DNA from: Apostichopus japonicus
Taxonomy: Eukaryota > Echinodermata > Holothuroidea > Aspidochirotida > Stichopodidae
Direction of reading: 5' to 3'
DNA: 64,000 bases
Assembly (NCBI RefSeq): GCF_037975245.1
Contig: NC_092582.1
Coordinates: 13,266,077-13,330,076, forward strand
The position numbers were made by a program, and so were the translations under genes. The notes under the pieces are model-generated. The model did not search any database, was not told the DNA's origin, and saw nothing but the letters and a program-made list of their open reading frames with translations. The stretch's first letter is position 1. Each line of letters opens with the position of its first letter. Of the stretch, positions 30,301 through 44,718 are shown one piece after another.

Positions 30301-33300
30301 CTACCTTACCCTTTCCTACTTGACTACCCTTCCTCCTTGTTCCGCCCCTCCCATTCCCTCCTCAACACTTTCTCGTCCTCCACTCTCTCCTTTCACCTTC
30401 CACCCACTCCAACCCCCCCCCCCCCATCCTTCGGTCAAATTGCAACTTCTATTTAGTTATCCATCATTTGTGATGATCCAACATACATGTTTATTTTTTT
30501 CTCTCCCGATCATGTACAGCTCAAGTCAATTGCACTGAAGACAAGTGTATCAATGGCCAATGTTACTACAGTGATGGCAATGAGACCTGTATGTGTTATA
30601 ATGGCTATGTGCTATCCCAGCAGAATAGTAGTCTGTGTGAAGGTAAAGTCCTCTCCTTTGTAACTTTTTGACAAACTATTGTTTTAATCCTTCACATCTT
30701 TCATATTGCTTTTTGTGATTTTCACTTCTTATATTTCTTTAAAGGCAACAAGAATGGTACATCAGCAATGGTAGTGGTATAATTTGTTTAGTTGCTATGC
30801 CTTTGCAGCAACTTGATGAAATTTGACAAGAAGCAATGGGCAACATTTGAACATATTGTTTAGATGCATTGAAGACTCGCCCCAAACAGTGTGCGGCGCT
30901 CTGAAAAAGTTAACTTTCTATTGCTTGCAAGTGAAGTTTTCTGCTTGTCGCTACAAAATGCAGACAGTAATGAAACGTGATACCTTGCTATCTTTAGCTG
31001 GACTTGAAATGTCCATGGCTGTATCGTTTGTATACTGTGCTGTGGGTATTGACCGCAGCTGTATGTACTGACTGTATAGTGTCTAATTACCAAGGATAGC
31101 AAGCTGTGTGTGTATTTTCTGGGATCGATGGTGATTTCTAACACTTCTGTTACACCACATTTGAAACTAGGTCAGAAATTAAACGTTTCTTTTTGCGCGA
31201 GTCTTCACACCCTTTAAAGTCTTTGAAACTGCAGAAAACTGTCTGTTGTAAGCATTGTGCATTTATGTGCATATGATAATGTCTATAACATATGTAATAG
31301 GCCTAAATATATTATTAATGTTAAATGTATTGGAATATTAATGTTAAATGTATTGGAAAATTTATTGATCACCTTTAAATCCATGCAAGGAACAAAATCA
31401 TGACTTCAGTGTCAAGGCCTTGTCATTTTAAGCTCTTTTCAAAACTTTTCCATCCTTTTTTGCATTCATATAGACATTAATGAGTGCGATAATCCGGTCC
31501 TGAACATGTGTCAACAAATCTGTAATAACACCCTGGGAGACTATCTCTGCTCATGCAATGACGGATACAGACTTGCAGACGACAGTAGATCATGCGATGG
31601 TAACAATTATTCTTTACTGAATTTCTGAACTCCCCCCCCCCCCTTCCTTCGGAAAGTACATAAAGCAAACGTCCATTCTACGAGATGTGGGTGTATGAAT
31701 ATGGATGAAAGATAATAAGTCAATCATTCTAGTTCACTTTAATGTCTAAAATAATTTAAGTGTCTACTTTTGGAACTGGTCATTGTGATAGTAAGTTAAT
31801 TGTGATGTTGTGCAAACAAGTATAGTTGTGCTTGCTCCTTTTATGCTCCCTTTATTCAAGAGCATTATACTTCTGATATATGATTTCATAATGGAAATAC
31901 TCAGTATCAATGGTTATGTATGTATTTTAACATAACATAACAATTAATATTTATATAGTGCTATTCCATCTAGATCATAGCGCTTAGATCCTCCTGCAAG
32001 CAGGAACTCGCGAGGAAGCCTCATTGGCTTATCAAAGCTGCAAGCTGACCGAAGTCAGTCTCTTAGATCATATTTAACGTCCATGATTATGAATTGTCAA
32101 CTGTCAACAACTCTGTAACTGGACGACATACATTAATTTTGGAGTGACTCAAACACGAGACCTTACGATTGAAAGGCACCGGCGTTAACCACTGAGCTAA
32201 CACTCCACATTATTATTACTTATTATGAACTGACGCCTACTCATTTGTATATCTTTGCTGATATACACTCATCTCTGTTTCTGTTCTCACTCTAGACATC
32301 AATGAGTGTGCAGAAGATCTGGATAACTGCGACGATGCTACCTCTACTTGCATTAATGAAGTAGGCAGCTATCGCTGTATGTGTAAGACGGGATTTACCA
32401 GGAACGGTTCGGTCTGCATAGGTAAGAGACAATGATGCTACCTGCCACTGCACTTTACAAATATATTGCACAGATGGAGCTAGTCTGATGAAGAAGGGAG
32501 GGGGGGACAAAGGTGGAGGGGCAGGGGCAGTATCGAGGTTGATATGATTTTAGAACCTCACTTGACAAACATATTGGCTGAACAATGCAAAGCTTAATGG
32601 CAAGTTTGACAATGTTACTGCAATAGACATACCTGTGCTACCCTATCTGGGACTGTCACCTATTGTATTGCATTGTAAGTATGACTGGGTCATGAGTAAC
32701 ATGGTATTTAACCCCTTCATCCCGAGACATGGTATTGAACCCTTTCAGCCTTACTACATGGTATTTAACCCTTGCAACACAAAATGGATTGATTCTTCAA
32801 ATGTAAGGAATTTTTTTTCTGAATTTGACCAAAATCTGTTAAAGATGTATTTCTTTTTTTATTCCTTTTCTTTTCTTTTTCTTTCATCTTTCTTCAAACA
32901 GACATTAACGAGTGCCTGGGAGTAAATGACTGCAATCCACTAGCAACTTGTAACAACACGTTTGGTTCTTACAGATGTTCATGTTTAGATGGATATATGG
33001 GAAATGGATTCACTTGCTTAGGTATGATAACCATCTAAATAATAAATATATGGCATTGTGTCAAATCGAAAAGCTGCAGCAGTTGCAAAATCCCCTGCAG
33101 CGAGGCTGAATGAATATCAAACAATAGAGGTTATATCTCTGCAGACCATAAGTGCCTATTGTGAGAACTGATTGCAGTGCCTGTTGTGGGACACTGCACT
33201 AAACAAATTATTATGCATAACATTTATAGCAAATGGCCAGCATTGTTGTTGTTGCATTCAGTAGTGAGGCTTTTTTTTTTTTTTAAACTAGATGAGACAA

Positions 33301-34604
33301 TTGGAGAGTTGAAAGCAATCAATTTATGTTTAACATTATAAAAAAAACATGTTTCGCAACAAAGGTTGTTTAATCTTGGGAAGTATTTGTAATTGTGAAG
33401 TCATTGATGAAGGTCTTGCTCGACTGAAAGCTCTCAACTTTATATCTTTATTTCTTAAGTAATTCTGCCAAAAAGAGTTGCTTTCAGTTTGGTGTCTATC
33501 CTCTCCTCTTTCTGTTCCAATGGTACAGACTTCAATGAATGCTCGACCAATCCATGTGATTCGTTTGCTACTTGTACTAACGAAGAAGGCTCTTTCAGCT
33601 GTGAATGTAACAGTGGATTTCAGGGCAATGGTTCCTTTTGCTCAGGTAAGACTCACAGTATCACAAAATTTAAAAAAAAACTGACTTTTTCACATTAATT
33701 TAAGTCTATTTTGGGGTAATTTGAAAAAAGTCTGCATTAGAATATCCTTTTTAATTATTGAGTTTCATATATAGTCACTCTAGGGATGTCAGAATCTCAC
33801 TCAAAGGTTAAGTGTAATAAAAATGAAAATTGAATATTTTACACCTTCATTTCCATGTGTGACTTTCTCCATTTGAGAGCATTTCTTTTGATTTATTACT
33901 TATTTTTAGGCATAAAATTCATGGTTTTGCCTGAATTAAAATTGTCCTCTCAACTGATAGTTTTCTGCGTTAAGCGGTTTGTTTGTTTTTTTGTGTTTTA
34001 TTACAGTGGGTGTATCAATTTTTATTTTTGGAGCCTTTCTGTCAATGGGTTAGAGGGTGTTTCTAATTGGGGTCATGGGGGATGGGTACTGCTAATGGGG
34101 AGGGTGGGGGGAGAGCACTGGTGAGATTCAAAGCCCGGAAGTTGAAGCATTTTTAGATGTTTATTGCACTCCCAGCTATTTTAATTACTCTGTGTCCTTC
34201 TTTCATTAATTCTCTCACAAATAATCCTGCAGATGTAAATGAATGTAACATAACCAGTCTTTCCAACTGCTCATCCTATGCTGATTGCACCAATTCGATT
34301 GGTTCGTTCTCCTGCATCTGTAGGGAAGGTTACGTTGGCGATGGCAGAACTTGCATGGGTCAGTAATACTACTTAACTGATAGTGTATATATATATGTGT
34401 AAATATATATGTATGGTAAGGGAAGAGGTTAGTCACTTGTCCATGAGCACTGAAGGGTGTCTGTCATTACCCAAGAAATGACAATTTCCAAATGTGTTCT
34501 CAATGAAAAGTTAAGATTCAAAATGCACTGGTCAACCATGCCAGTACTGTTACATAAACACTTGTATCAAGCAAGATTAAGGAAAAATGTCATTTAAAAA
34601 AAAT

Positions 34605-34636
<32 letters not shown>

Positions 34637-37600
34637 GTATATATTGATCACAAACCCTGCTTTTTTCTTTGTTTGTCTAAAATGACATGTTTGATTCTTC
34701 TTGCAGATGTCGACGAATGCAACCTGCCTAGTAGTGACCTGAGGGCAGCAAACTGCGATCCAAACGCTATGTGTATGAACCTAGAAGGAAGCTTCCAATG
34801 CAACTGTGACATCGGCTTCTCAGGGAATGGCTCATACTGCGATGGTATTTTGTGGAACTTTTTTCTTCTTGTAATTTTATACTTGCAGTTGTTAGTCTTT
34901 AGATAGTATTGCACACAACTTATTATATTTCATGTTTTTGCTAAGGAACATTAAATATTTCTTTTAGATATTTCTGCTTTCAAGAAATCAGATTACAGCT
35001 GTTTTTTCTTTCTTTCTTTTTAATTCTTTTCATGTTCTCTGTGAAGCACAATTATATCACATTGGTTCAATTACTGTTCTTTATGATACAATGGAAATTT
35101 ATGCAAGATGATGTTGTGCAATCTTATCACAAATAAAGTTTGGTTTTATGGTTTCAAGAAGTCACTTCAGATTGTTTATTATATCTGTTCTCAATTAATA
35201 TTTCATGACAGCTGGAGTAAAACATTAAATGGAGCAAAATGCCAGACAAAATTAAAAAGTTTCCTTCCATTAAACTGAGCAATGTGCAAGATATACCAGT
35301 AGGCTTTTTACTAGCTAGTAGCTCATTTTTATCATGAAGGTCTTGGTTTTTGTGTGGACGGTATTAAAATTGTTAGCGGGCCGGATATGTTCCGCATGCC
35401 ACATGTTGAGAACCAGTGTCCCTATACTATCTTGCCACCGTTAATATAATCCTATGTGTCGTTTACAGATATCAATGAGTGCGACACCACGAATGGCTGC
35501 GTTTCAAACAGCAACTGTGCTAACATTATAGGCAGTTACCAGTGTAACTGTCAAACTGGTTTCCGCGGCGACGGATTCGTGGACTGCACAGACATAAATG
35601 AGTGTACAGAGAACTTGGATGATTGCAGCGAGGATGCGACATGTGCAAACTCAATAGGGAGCTATAACTGCTCCTGCAACGATGGATTTGATGGGATTGG
35701 ACAAACCTGTTCAGGTAACACCACCCCCACTGCCCGGGCAAGCTGATCCAGCCAAAACTTCACTATGTGGAGACTATTGTTTTATAGGGGGAGTTTTATG
35801 CATTGGTGTTCATGCATTGATACATATTAAGAAATAATTTAGTGTTATTTTTGCCATAATTATATATATTATTCTCTGAAAAGTTTCTGGTCTGATAAAA
35901 AAATCAAACAAATTGAAGAGTCAATCTTACACCATTCAGTCCATCAATTCATGGCATCAAGTGGGTGACTTACATGTTTCAGTTACCTGGCTTGGCTTAC
36001 ATACCATCTTTGGGCACGGTTCATCACTCGAACAGACAGGTGTATCGTTTATTTGAAAATGAAATAAAAACCGGTATCAAAATAAGTTAAAATGTTACGT
36101 CATGTTGTAGCTGCTTAGACAATGATGCCATTACAAAAATTTGGCCACAAAATCTGACAAATCTCTAAGAAATGAAACTAGATGTGAAATTTATATCTAA
36201 TTGGAAATATTTAGTTTTTCTCTGATGCTGATCACAATTTTATATCAGTTACTGATATATTTGATATTTCATCGAGCAAATTTGAGTGAGTCTTTTGCTG
36301 TTGTTCCTGCAGATATTAATGAATGTGAAACAACCAATGATTGTCATGCACTATCTGATTGTACTAACAACGAAGGAAGTTATTACTGTACGTGCCAGGA
36401 AGGATTTGTTTCGGTTGGTGTAGTAGAAGGAACTGAATGCACCGGTAAATACCTCTGATATCATCAGTTATTAATGTGACCTAGGTCAAAGGTCCCAAAA
36501 TATGGACGTGAGTTCATTCATTTTGAGGATTGATTCTGAGGGGTGGTGTTAGGAGGGGGGTGGGACATCTGGTGGGACATGGCTCAGTCCGCATGGAAGA
36601 TCCTGGGTCGTGGGCTTAAATGTTTGCAGCCAGCTGACCAAGACTATTAAAGTTTGTCAAGTTAAACAGTTCACTGTAATCTAGCAAGTCATTCGGGTCA
36701 TGTTTAACCTCATGTAGTCTACGTCATTTAGTCTACCTCATTCAGTCTACCTCATCGACATGCCATCTACCGTTTACCTACCTCAAAGTTAGCTAGTGTA
36801 TTTGAAGTGTCTAGCAGAAAAAGATCATATTGTTTAGTACAGAAACAGCTACAAAATGCAGCTATAAAATGCAGCTAGGTTCAAGAATGAAATGTGGTCA
36901 CTGATGATACATTTAATTATATTCATGCAACACGTACCATTTATGTTCTCTCACCTGTGGTTACTGGAAAAATTCTACGCTCAGAGTTGTTTTTGGGGAA
37001 ATGTATGCCCTGCTTCTCCATGTAGACAAACAAAGTACCTATTGAGGACAGCGATGGCTGGAATGTACACTCTCGCATATGGCAGGCATCACATCTTTTA
37101 ATTGAACTTGTCCTTTTCCACTCATTGTTCTTGTAAATTTCAATTAAATCTACATATCATAAGTTTCTTTATAATGTGTCATGTTATGTAATTATATTGG
37201 TAATTAAGAAAAAGGTAAACCAGGAAAGAGTTTGAAAAGATCTTTGTTCTTATGTCGTTTTACCTAGATTTTGACGAGTGTACATTGACCCCCTGTGGTG
37301 AAAACGAATCTTGTGTGAATAACTATGGCAGTTTCTTCTGTAGTTGTAACGATGGCTTTGAAGATATCAATAGTATCTGTACAGGTAAGACACTATACTG
37401 CTTAATCACAAATTAGGAGAGTAAACTACACATTTAGTTTCACTGACTCAATCCCTACTTCATTTGAATGTGAATAATCCATTAATTGATTGAAAGATGC
37501 ATTGATTGATAGTCAGTTAATTGCTTGAATCATCAATTGCTTGAGTGATTGACTCAAGCCATACTTTCATTTGTGAATGAACTTTGCATTAACTGATTGA

Positions 37601-40600
37601 ATGATGCATTGATTGAAAGTCAGTTAATTGCTTGATTGAATGACTCAGGCCATACTTTCCTTTGTTTGATGCATTAATTAAGTAGTTTTTTTTAATTGAC
37701 TGATTGACTAAATCCTTACTTTCATATGTGAATATTGATTGAATGATGATAGATTGATTATTGATAGATAGTTACTTAATTGATTTAATTATTTAATTGA
37801 TTAACTCAAGCCATACTTTAATTTGTGAATGAGTGCATTATTGTTATTTGATTATATGACATTCATTATTTTTGTTTTTCAACAGACATTAACGAATGTT
37901 TAAGCAGGCCATGTGATGGTTTAAGTAGTACACGATGTGAGAATACAATGGGTGGGTTTAACTGTATCTGCCAGACAGGTTTCTACAACACCACAGGCTC
38001 CTGTGAAGGTAAATAAACCTCTCACTAAATATACTTAAACCAATTCTATTTATACCATTTAACCATTTTTATTTAAATGTTCAAGAAATAAAATTTTATA
38101 AAAAACATGGGATGAAATAAATATTATGCAAGGATTTCCTATCTGAGCATATAGCAGAAGGCTAATATATCAAGTCCAATTATCAGTTAGTCTAAAATAT
38201 TCAAACTTCAGTTATGACTGATTTGCACAAAAGTTAGTTGGGTTATTTTTATTCTTCCTCTATTCTAAATTTTCCCACAGGGAAATCTTCATTACTAAAA
38301 CATATTCATTCCCTTAAAAACAAAATAGAAACATATATACATAGTAATAAAATTATGAGTGTAGAAATACAAAATATCTCATGAAATCCTTTCCCTGCTG
38401 CTTTCTGGGTTATATTTAACCAAACTGTGGTGTAATTCCTGGTAACACAGTTTGCAAGGTACTGTAACTGCTGACTGTTTTCTTATGTTTCCTTAGAGTC
38501 CAAACCCTTTTCTCTCCGAGCAGTCTTTACGGACATTAAAGGTAGAGCGATGTCTTCAGCTTTCTTTTCTCCAGAAGCCCTGGACGAGCAGAAAAGGGTT
38601 CTTCAAGATGATGTGAGTAGCTTTCAAAATAGAAAGGTCAAGTGGTGTGAGTAGCTTTCAAAATACAATAGAATGGTTAAGTGGACGAGAGACCTCTTCT
38701 TTGAAATAATTACACAAATGATTATGATCGAAAAAGGTTCTTCAAAATGATGTGAGTAGCTTTCAAAATACAATAGAATGGTTAAGTGGACGGGAGACCT
38801 CTTCTTTGAAATATATACACAAATGATTATGATCGAAAAAGGTTCTTCAAAATGATGTGAGTAGCTTTCAAAATACAATAGAATGGTTAAGTGGACGGGA
38901 GACCTCTTCTTTGAAATATATACACAAATGATTATGATCGAAAAAGGTTCTTCAAAATGATGTAAGTAGCTTTCAAAATACAATAGAATGGTTAAGTGAA
39001 CGGGAGACCTCTTCCTTGAAATATATACACAAATGATTATGATCGAAAAGGTTCTTCAAAATGATGTGAGTAGCTTTCAAAATACACTAGAAAGTGGACT
39101 GAGACCTCTTATTTGAAATAATTACACAAATTATTATGATTGAAAGAGACATCCAGTGGAAATTTACATCCGATAAATCAGGGGTGGGCAACCTACGGCC
39201 CGCGGGCCACATGCGGCCCGCCAGTGATTTTTTTGCGGCCTGTGAGATGTCTCAAGAAAATGAAAAAAAGCCCAAAAAAGAAGCTAGCTGCTTGGAATTT
39301 ATCGGCACTAATGATGCTGTCAGGTAGGCCTATTTTCCCCATTAATTATCAACTGTACTGTATTGACATTATGTTTTTGTGAATACAGATTAAGTACACA
39401 CACCTATTGCTTGAAAGGTTTGAAATCAACAGCAGGTTGTTGGTTAGGTGCGGCCTAGTCAATTTTTCACTCCTTATATCTGGCCCATTCATCCAAAAAG
39501 GTTGCCCAGCCCTGCGATAGATGAAAGAGGAAATTAACATCTGACAGATGAACGAGGAAAAAATCTAGAAAAGTTTAGTTTCTCATGTAAACAAGAAACT
39601 CTTGTTTTGTTTATTCGCAGCTTGTATCTCTGTTCGTATCCTCTGGATTGATAGATTTCCTTGGAGTAACGATACGTTCTTGCATGCCCACTGACGACGG
39701 CTTGGAGATACAGTTCACTGCAGATTTAGTCACAGACACCTCGGTTAATATTTCTATGGTAGACGACGCATTTACACAAGAGCTCTCAGGAAGAGACAGC
39801 AATGTTGTGGATCCTGATAGCATTATTTTGGCAAATAGCCTGGTGGTTGGTGAGCCTGGTGAGTAAACTTGTACTCAAAACCCGCATTTTCTATTTATTT
39901 AAAAAATAATAATTTTGCACATCTTCATATTGTTAGATGCCACATTGCCATTACCATCCAAATTTCCTTTTCAATCGTTCAAGAATAATAATAATAATAA
40001 TAATAATTATAATGACAATAATAATAATTATAATGACAATAATAATAATAAATGATACTTATATAGTGCCAAATCAGTAGAAAAAAGTCACTGCTCAAGG
40101 CGCTTTACAAATAAAGCAAATTAATTTACAAAAGAACAAGTAAAAAAATTGGTCTTTGGTAAACTTTTGAGAGAAGAGTGAGAATAATAGATAGAATAAT
40201 ACAGTTTAGGCTATGGGTGCTAAAGTGCAAAGACATTCTCCAATAGGACAGAGGATCACCAATGGCCTTTTATCTTTATCTTCAAAATTTGGCTTTGTTT
40301 TACTGTTTTCCTGATGTTTTCCATGATTTCACTGGTGGTTTGATCAGATTCTGCCAGAAATGAGATAGATTTGTACTATTAAAGATCCTTCTAGTCAAAA
40401 TGCTCAAAAGTCATAACAAATGTCCTAAAATTGTTGCATTCGTTGAAATGCACTGTATAATTCTAGTGAATGTGACCAAAAATAAAACAAATTGGGGGAG
40501 AGATGAAAATACTCTTTTGAAATTAGTTTAAAAAGGTCAGTGGGTACTGAATGTTTAATTGATATGTTTTCTTACTTTTATCTCTTTCTTTTACTGCGAT

Positions 40601-43600
40601 GAACATTACAGTATTTTTAGGACATTTCCTCTCTATTTTTTCTTGCAGTTATTAATCCATGTGAGGAACAGACAGATAACTGTACGACCAATGCAATGTG
40701 TACCTTCCTTGGTAGCAGCTACAACTATACCTGTGATTGTAACGATGGTTTCATGGGTGACGGATTCATCTCTTGCTCAGGTATGAAACTAAAATTTTCT
40801 CTTATTCTCTGGCTACCGGGAGATGTTTACGAGATGTGTTTAGAGATGACTTCATAAGAGGTCCGGAGTCTGGACTCTCGTCCAGACTTGTGGACTTTTT
40901 CTTACGGAGTTAGACTCAGGTTCTGGCAGACTTGAACTGTGACTTCGAGCAAGATTAATTCGGATTGGATTTTGACTTGTTTTTTGGTGGACTGTTTTGG
41001 TAAACACTTTCTAAAATAGAATCAAGTTGTCTACTTGCTATGCAGGCATTTGTCTTAATGTATTTTGGCATTTCGAGCAACAAGTGTTGATAACCTTGCT
41101 AGATGTCTTCGTCTGTTTTGTCAGATATCAACGAGTGTGTTAGCGGTCCTTGTACCAGAGAGGGTGAAGTGTGCATGAACACGATCGGAAGCTTCTCGTG
41201 TGAATGCAGACGAGAAGCTGGCTACTTCAGGGTCAATGATGTTTGTGTTCGTAAGTATAGAGTTACATCTTTGACTGTGTTCAATGTCAAGTTGCATGTT
41301 TTTTAGATAATGAGCTGCCAGTTACATACAAATATAAATATAATACTTTTAAATTTATCATTTTACATTATCTGATTCGAAGAGCAGCATTTATGGTTTG
41401 CACCAGTTTCTTCAACCTTCACATCTCTTTCTTCACCTCCGTTCTTATTATTCTGAACAGCTAGAAATCTATCATGAATTTTGTCGTTGACTTTCATTAA
41501 ACTAGATAATTCATTTAAGCATATAATTAACACCTTTCCCTCAAGCACCCCCCCCCCCAATTCTCTGCCTCACTTCTTTTTTTTTTTGCTTTTTAGATGC
41601 ATATGTAAACATTGCAACATCATGTTCTATGGTTGCAAGAGGATCGTACTGTGCCCAAGTCGAGAAAATGTATTCAACATATTAACGAAATGGGGGATTG
41701 TACAGCTTAGATCACATGGCATTTGTTATCATTCAAATAAAATCTGAGAAAGTTGGAGAAAACAATTTGAATAACAAAACAAAACATAAGTGCAATGTAA
41801 AGTTCATCTATTAGTGAACATGTTGGTTGGTTAAATTCTTGTGAATACGTTATGTGGTTAATAATCTAACTTCTGAACTTTTCTTTTCGTCAGTGTATAA
41901 GGCTTTCCAGGGTCAGTTTACTATCGTTGAAATTAATCAGATAGCAGAAGATGCCACATTCAAGGAGAGTTACAGCGATTCATCCTCCCTGGAATTCAAG
42001 ATATTGGAAAGCAGAGTCTGCCAGAGTGTAAGGTTTTTTTTTTCAGCGCATCGAGATGTTTTTAATGTTTTTTGCGCTTTATAAGAACTGCATATTATTA
42101 TTATTAGTATTTAGTATTAGCAGTATGCCACTATACACAGAACTGCAAAAGACAAGAACTATTTATGTTACAAGCTATAACAAAAGATAAGATATATGGT
42201 AGGTAAACAAAGAAACTGTTATCAATATGATTAGCCCATCATGTAACATAGACATAATACTCTCTCATCTATTGGGGGAGGAGGTGCAGGGGGATAATGG
42301 GGGTAAGCTTGGCAGGAGTATGTATTTGTATGTATGTATTCTAGATCCTCCTGCAAACAGGAACTCGCGAAGAATCATTGGCTTATCAAAGCTGCAAGCT
42401 GACTGAAGTCAGTCTCTTAGATTCATATTTAACGTCCATGATTATGAAACGATATACATTAATCTTGGAGTGACTCGAACTCGGGACCTTATGATCGAAA
42501 GGCACCGGCGTTAACCACTGAGCCAACACTCCACAGTAAAAGGAGTAAAAGCAATATTTGGATAATGGGGATAAAACTATATATTTTAGATAGTTGTGTG
42601 AATACCCCTATTTCATATACCAATGTATTTTCTGTATGGTATATATTAGTTGTGATAATTTATGAGAAAAGTGAGTGGGCACTATACAGGACAAACGAAA
42701 AGCAAAAAAAGAAACATTGCTGTACGAGGAAAAGGACACCAAAAATATCATCCAACATTGTATTATATTCAACATTCATCATTGTATCACCAAATCTTGT
42801 CATGTTATCAACTCATATCAAGCAAATGATTGCTTGTCAAATTGAATATTTTTTTACAAATTTTTACTTTGATAAGTTTTAAAGGCATTGAAGACTCGCC
42901 CCAAACCGCGTGCCGCGCCCTGAAAAAGTAAACTTTCGGTCGCTTGCAAGTGAAGTTTTTTCTTGTCGCTACAAAATGCAGACAGTAATGAAACGTGATA
43001 CCTTGTTATATTTTATCTGGACCTGAGATCAGGGAGTTCCATAACAACTCCCTGCTGAGATGTCCATCGCTGCTATGTTCACTGTGTTGTGGGTATTGAC
43101 TGTATTGAATGTACACTAATGTCTAAATACGAATGGTAGCAAGCTGTGTGTGTATTTTCTGGGATCGATGGTGGTGTTTAACACTTCTGTTACACCTCAT
43201 TCGAAACTAGGTCAGATTACCGGCATGTAGCGCTTCTTTGTGCGCGAGTCTTCACTCCCTCCGGTTAATATCTTTTTTCTTTCACTCCACAGATTCGATA
43301 CATTTATATCTTCAGAGAGGGGCTACAGCAGTACATTGCTGATTGTTTTGTGGAGAGTTTCACCTCTGGCAGCATCCAAGTTATCTGGACGATACTGTTT
43401 GAATCAGACGTGGCCACAAATGCAACCACCTTAGAGGACCTGCTCGTCGGGGGTCTTCTTGAAGCTCCAAGTGGAGATGGGATATTGTTAACAGGGACCG
43501 ATACTACAGGCAATTTGACAGTCATTCCTTCGACTATCGAAATCGACAGTGAGTAGCGTAATGTGTCCCATCTTTATGAACATTATTCTATCCTTTGAAA

Positions 43601-44686
43601 GAAGGACAACTGAAAAAGCCTGACGTGTTGATTTTATCAAGAATTATCTTTAGAGTCAAGCTATTAAAATTAGTATCATACATGTTGGACACACAAAAAG
43701 AGGGACAGCCAAAAAATGATAATTTCATGTAACGCAGGGAAAAAGTTTACGCAGAAACATAAGCTAGCAGATTTTTATTAGAACCAAGTGGAGATGGTGA
43801 ATGAATTGCAGGAAATAAACTGAGGATAAATTAAGTAAAGAAAGGATATTTTCTGTACTTTTATAACTACACTAGCCATATATTGGGTGTTCTGCACTGA
43901 GATGAAAAGGTGTATACCCTTCAGTCTATGTGTCTGTACCCAATTTCATCACTTCCAAAGTCTGTTAAGTCCAATGACGAAAGAAAAAAAATTGTCTCGC
44001 AGCTTTAGTGTAAAGAAGAAAGTTCTGATGCTGAGTTAGATGTTCAATATACAACTCAAGTCATGTAATGAATTGTAAGAGAATTTGGATCAACTTTGAA
44101 AGGCTTAATCAACAATTTCCCTTCCCCCTTTCTAGGGATGGGGTGACAGGTGGGTGGGATGCAAAGTTAGTTAATTATATTAATTGCCATTTGTTTTGTT
44201 TCTCTTTAGATATTGTGACAGATTGTCCTGACGGTTACTGTAACAGTGGAAACTGCTCTGTTGTTCTGGGATCATATGTGTGCATGTGAGTGTATTATTA
44301 TACTTCAACACAAAAGTATGTAGTTTAATTAAATGCGCCATGCTGTCCCAACCCCTCCCTTCCACCTTTATAACTTTGGCACATATCACGGATTAATCTT
44401 TGGAAAGCTTCTGGTTGAGGATGTGAATTGTGAAGATAAACAATTGCAAGTGAGTTGAAGACTCCTAGGATAAATATGTTATATAAATATATATGTTTAT
44501 AAACATATATAGTCTGTTGGCATAAATATATATATATAGATAAATATATATATAAATATGTATTGTCTTTTAGGATAAATATATATATTTATACGAATAA
44601 ATATAAAAATATATAAGTACATATAGTGTATTATGATAAATATACATATAAATATATATATATATATGTATAACCTATTAGGATGA

Positions 44687-44718
<32 letters not shown>

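Noticed and set aside
38624-38983. 119-codon minus-strand open frame with a repeated protein sequence
   Set aside because: It is the reverse reading of the 105-base tandem array derived from the SEA exon border; no start context or splice support.
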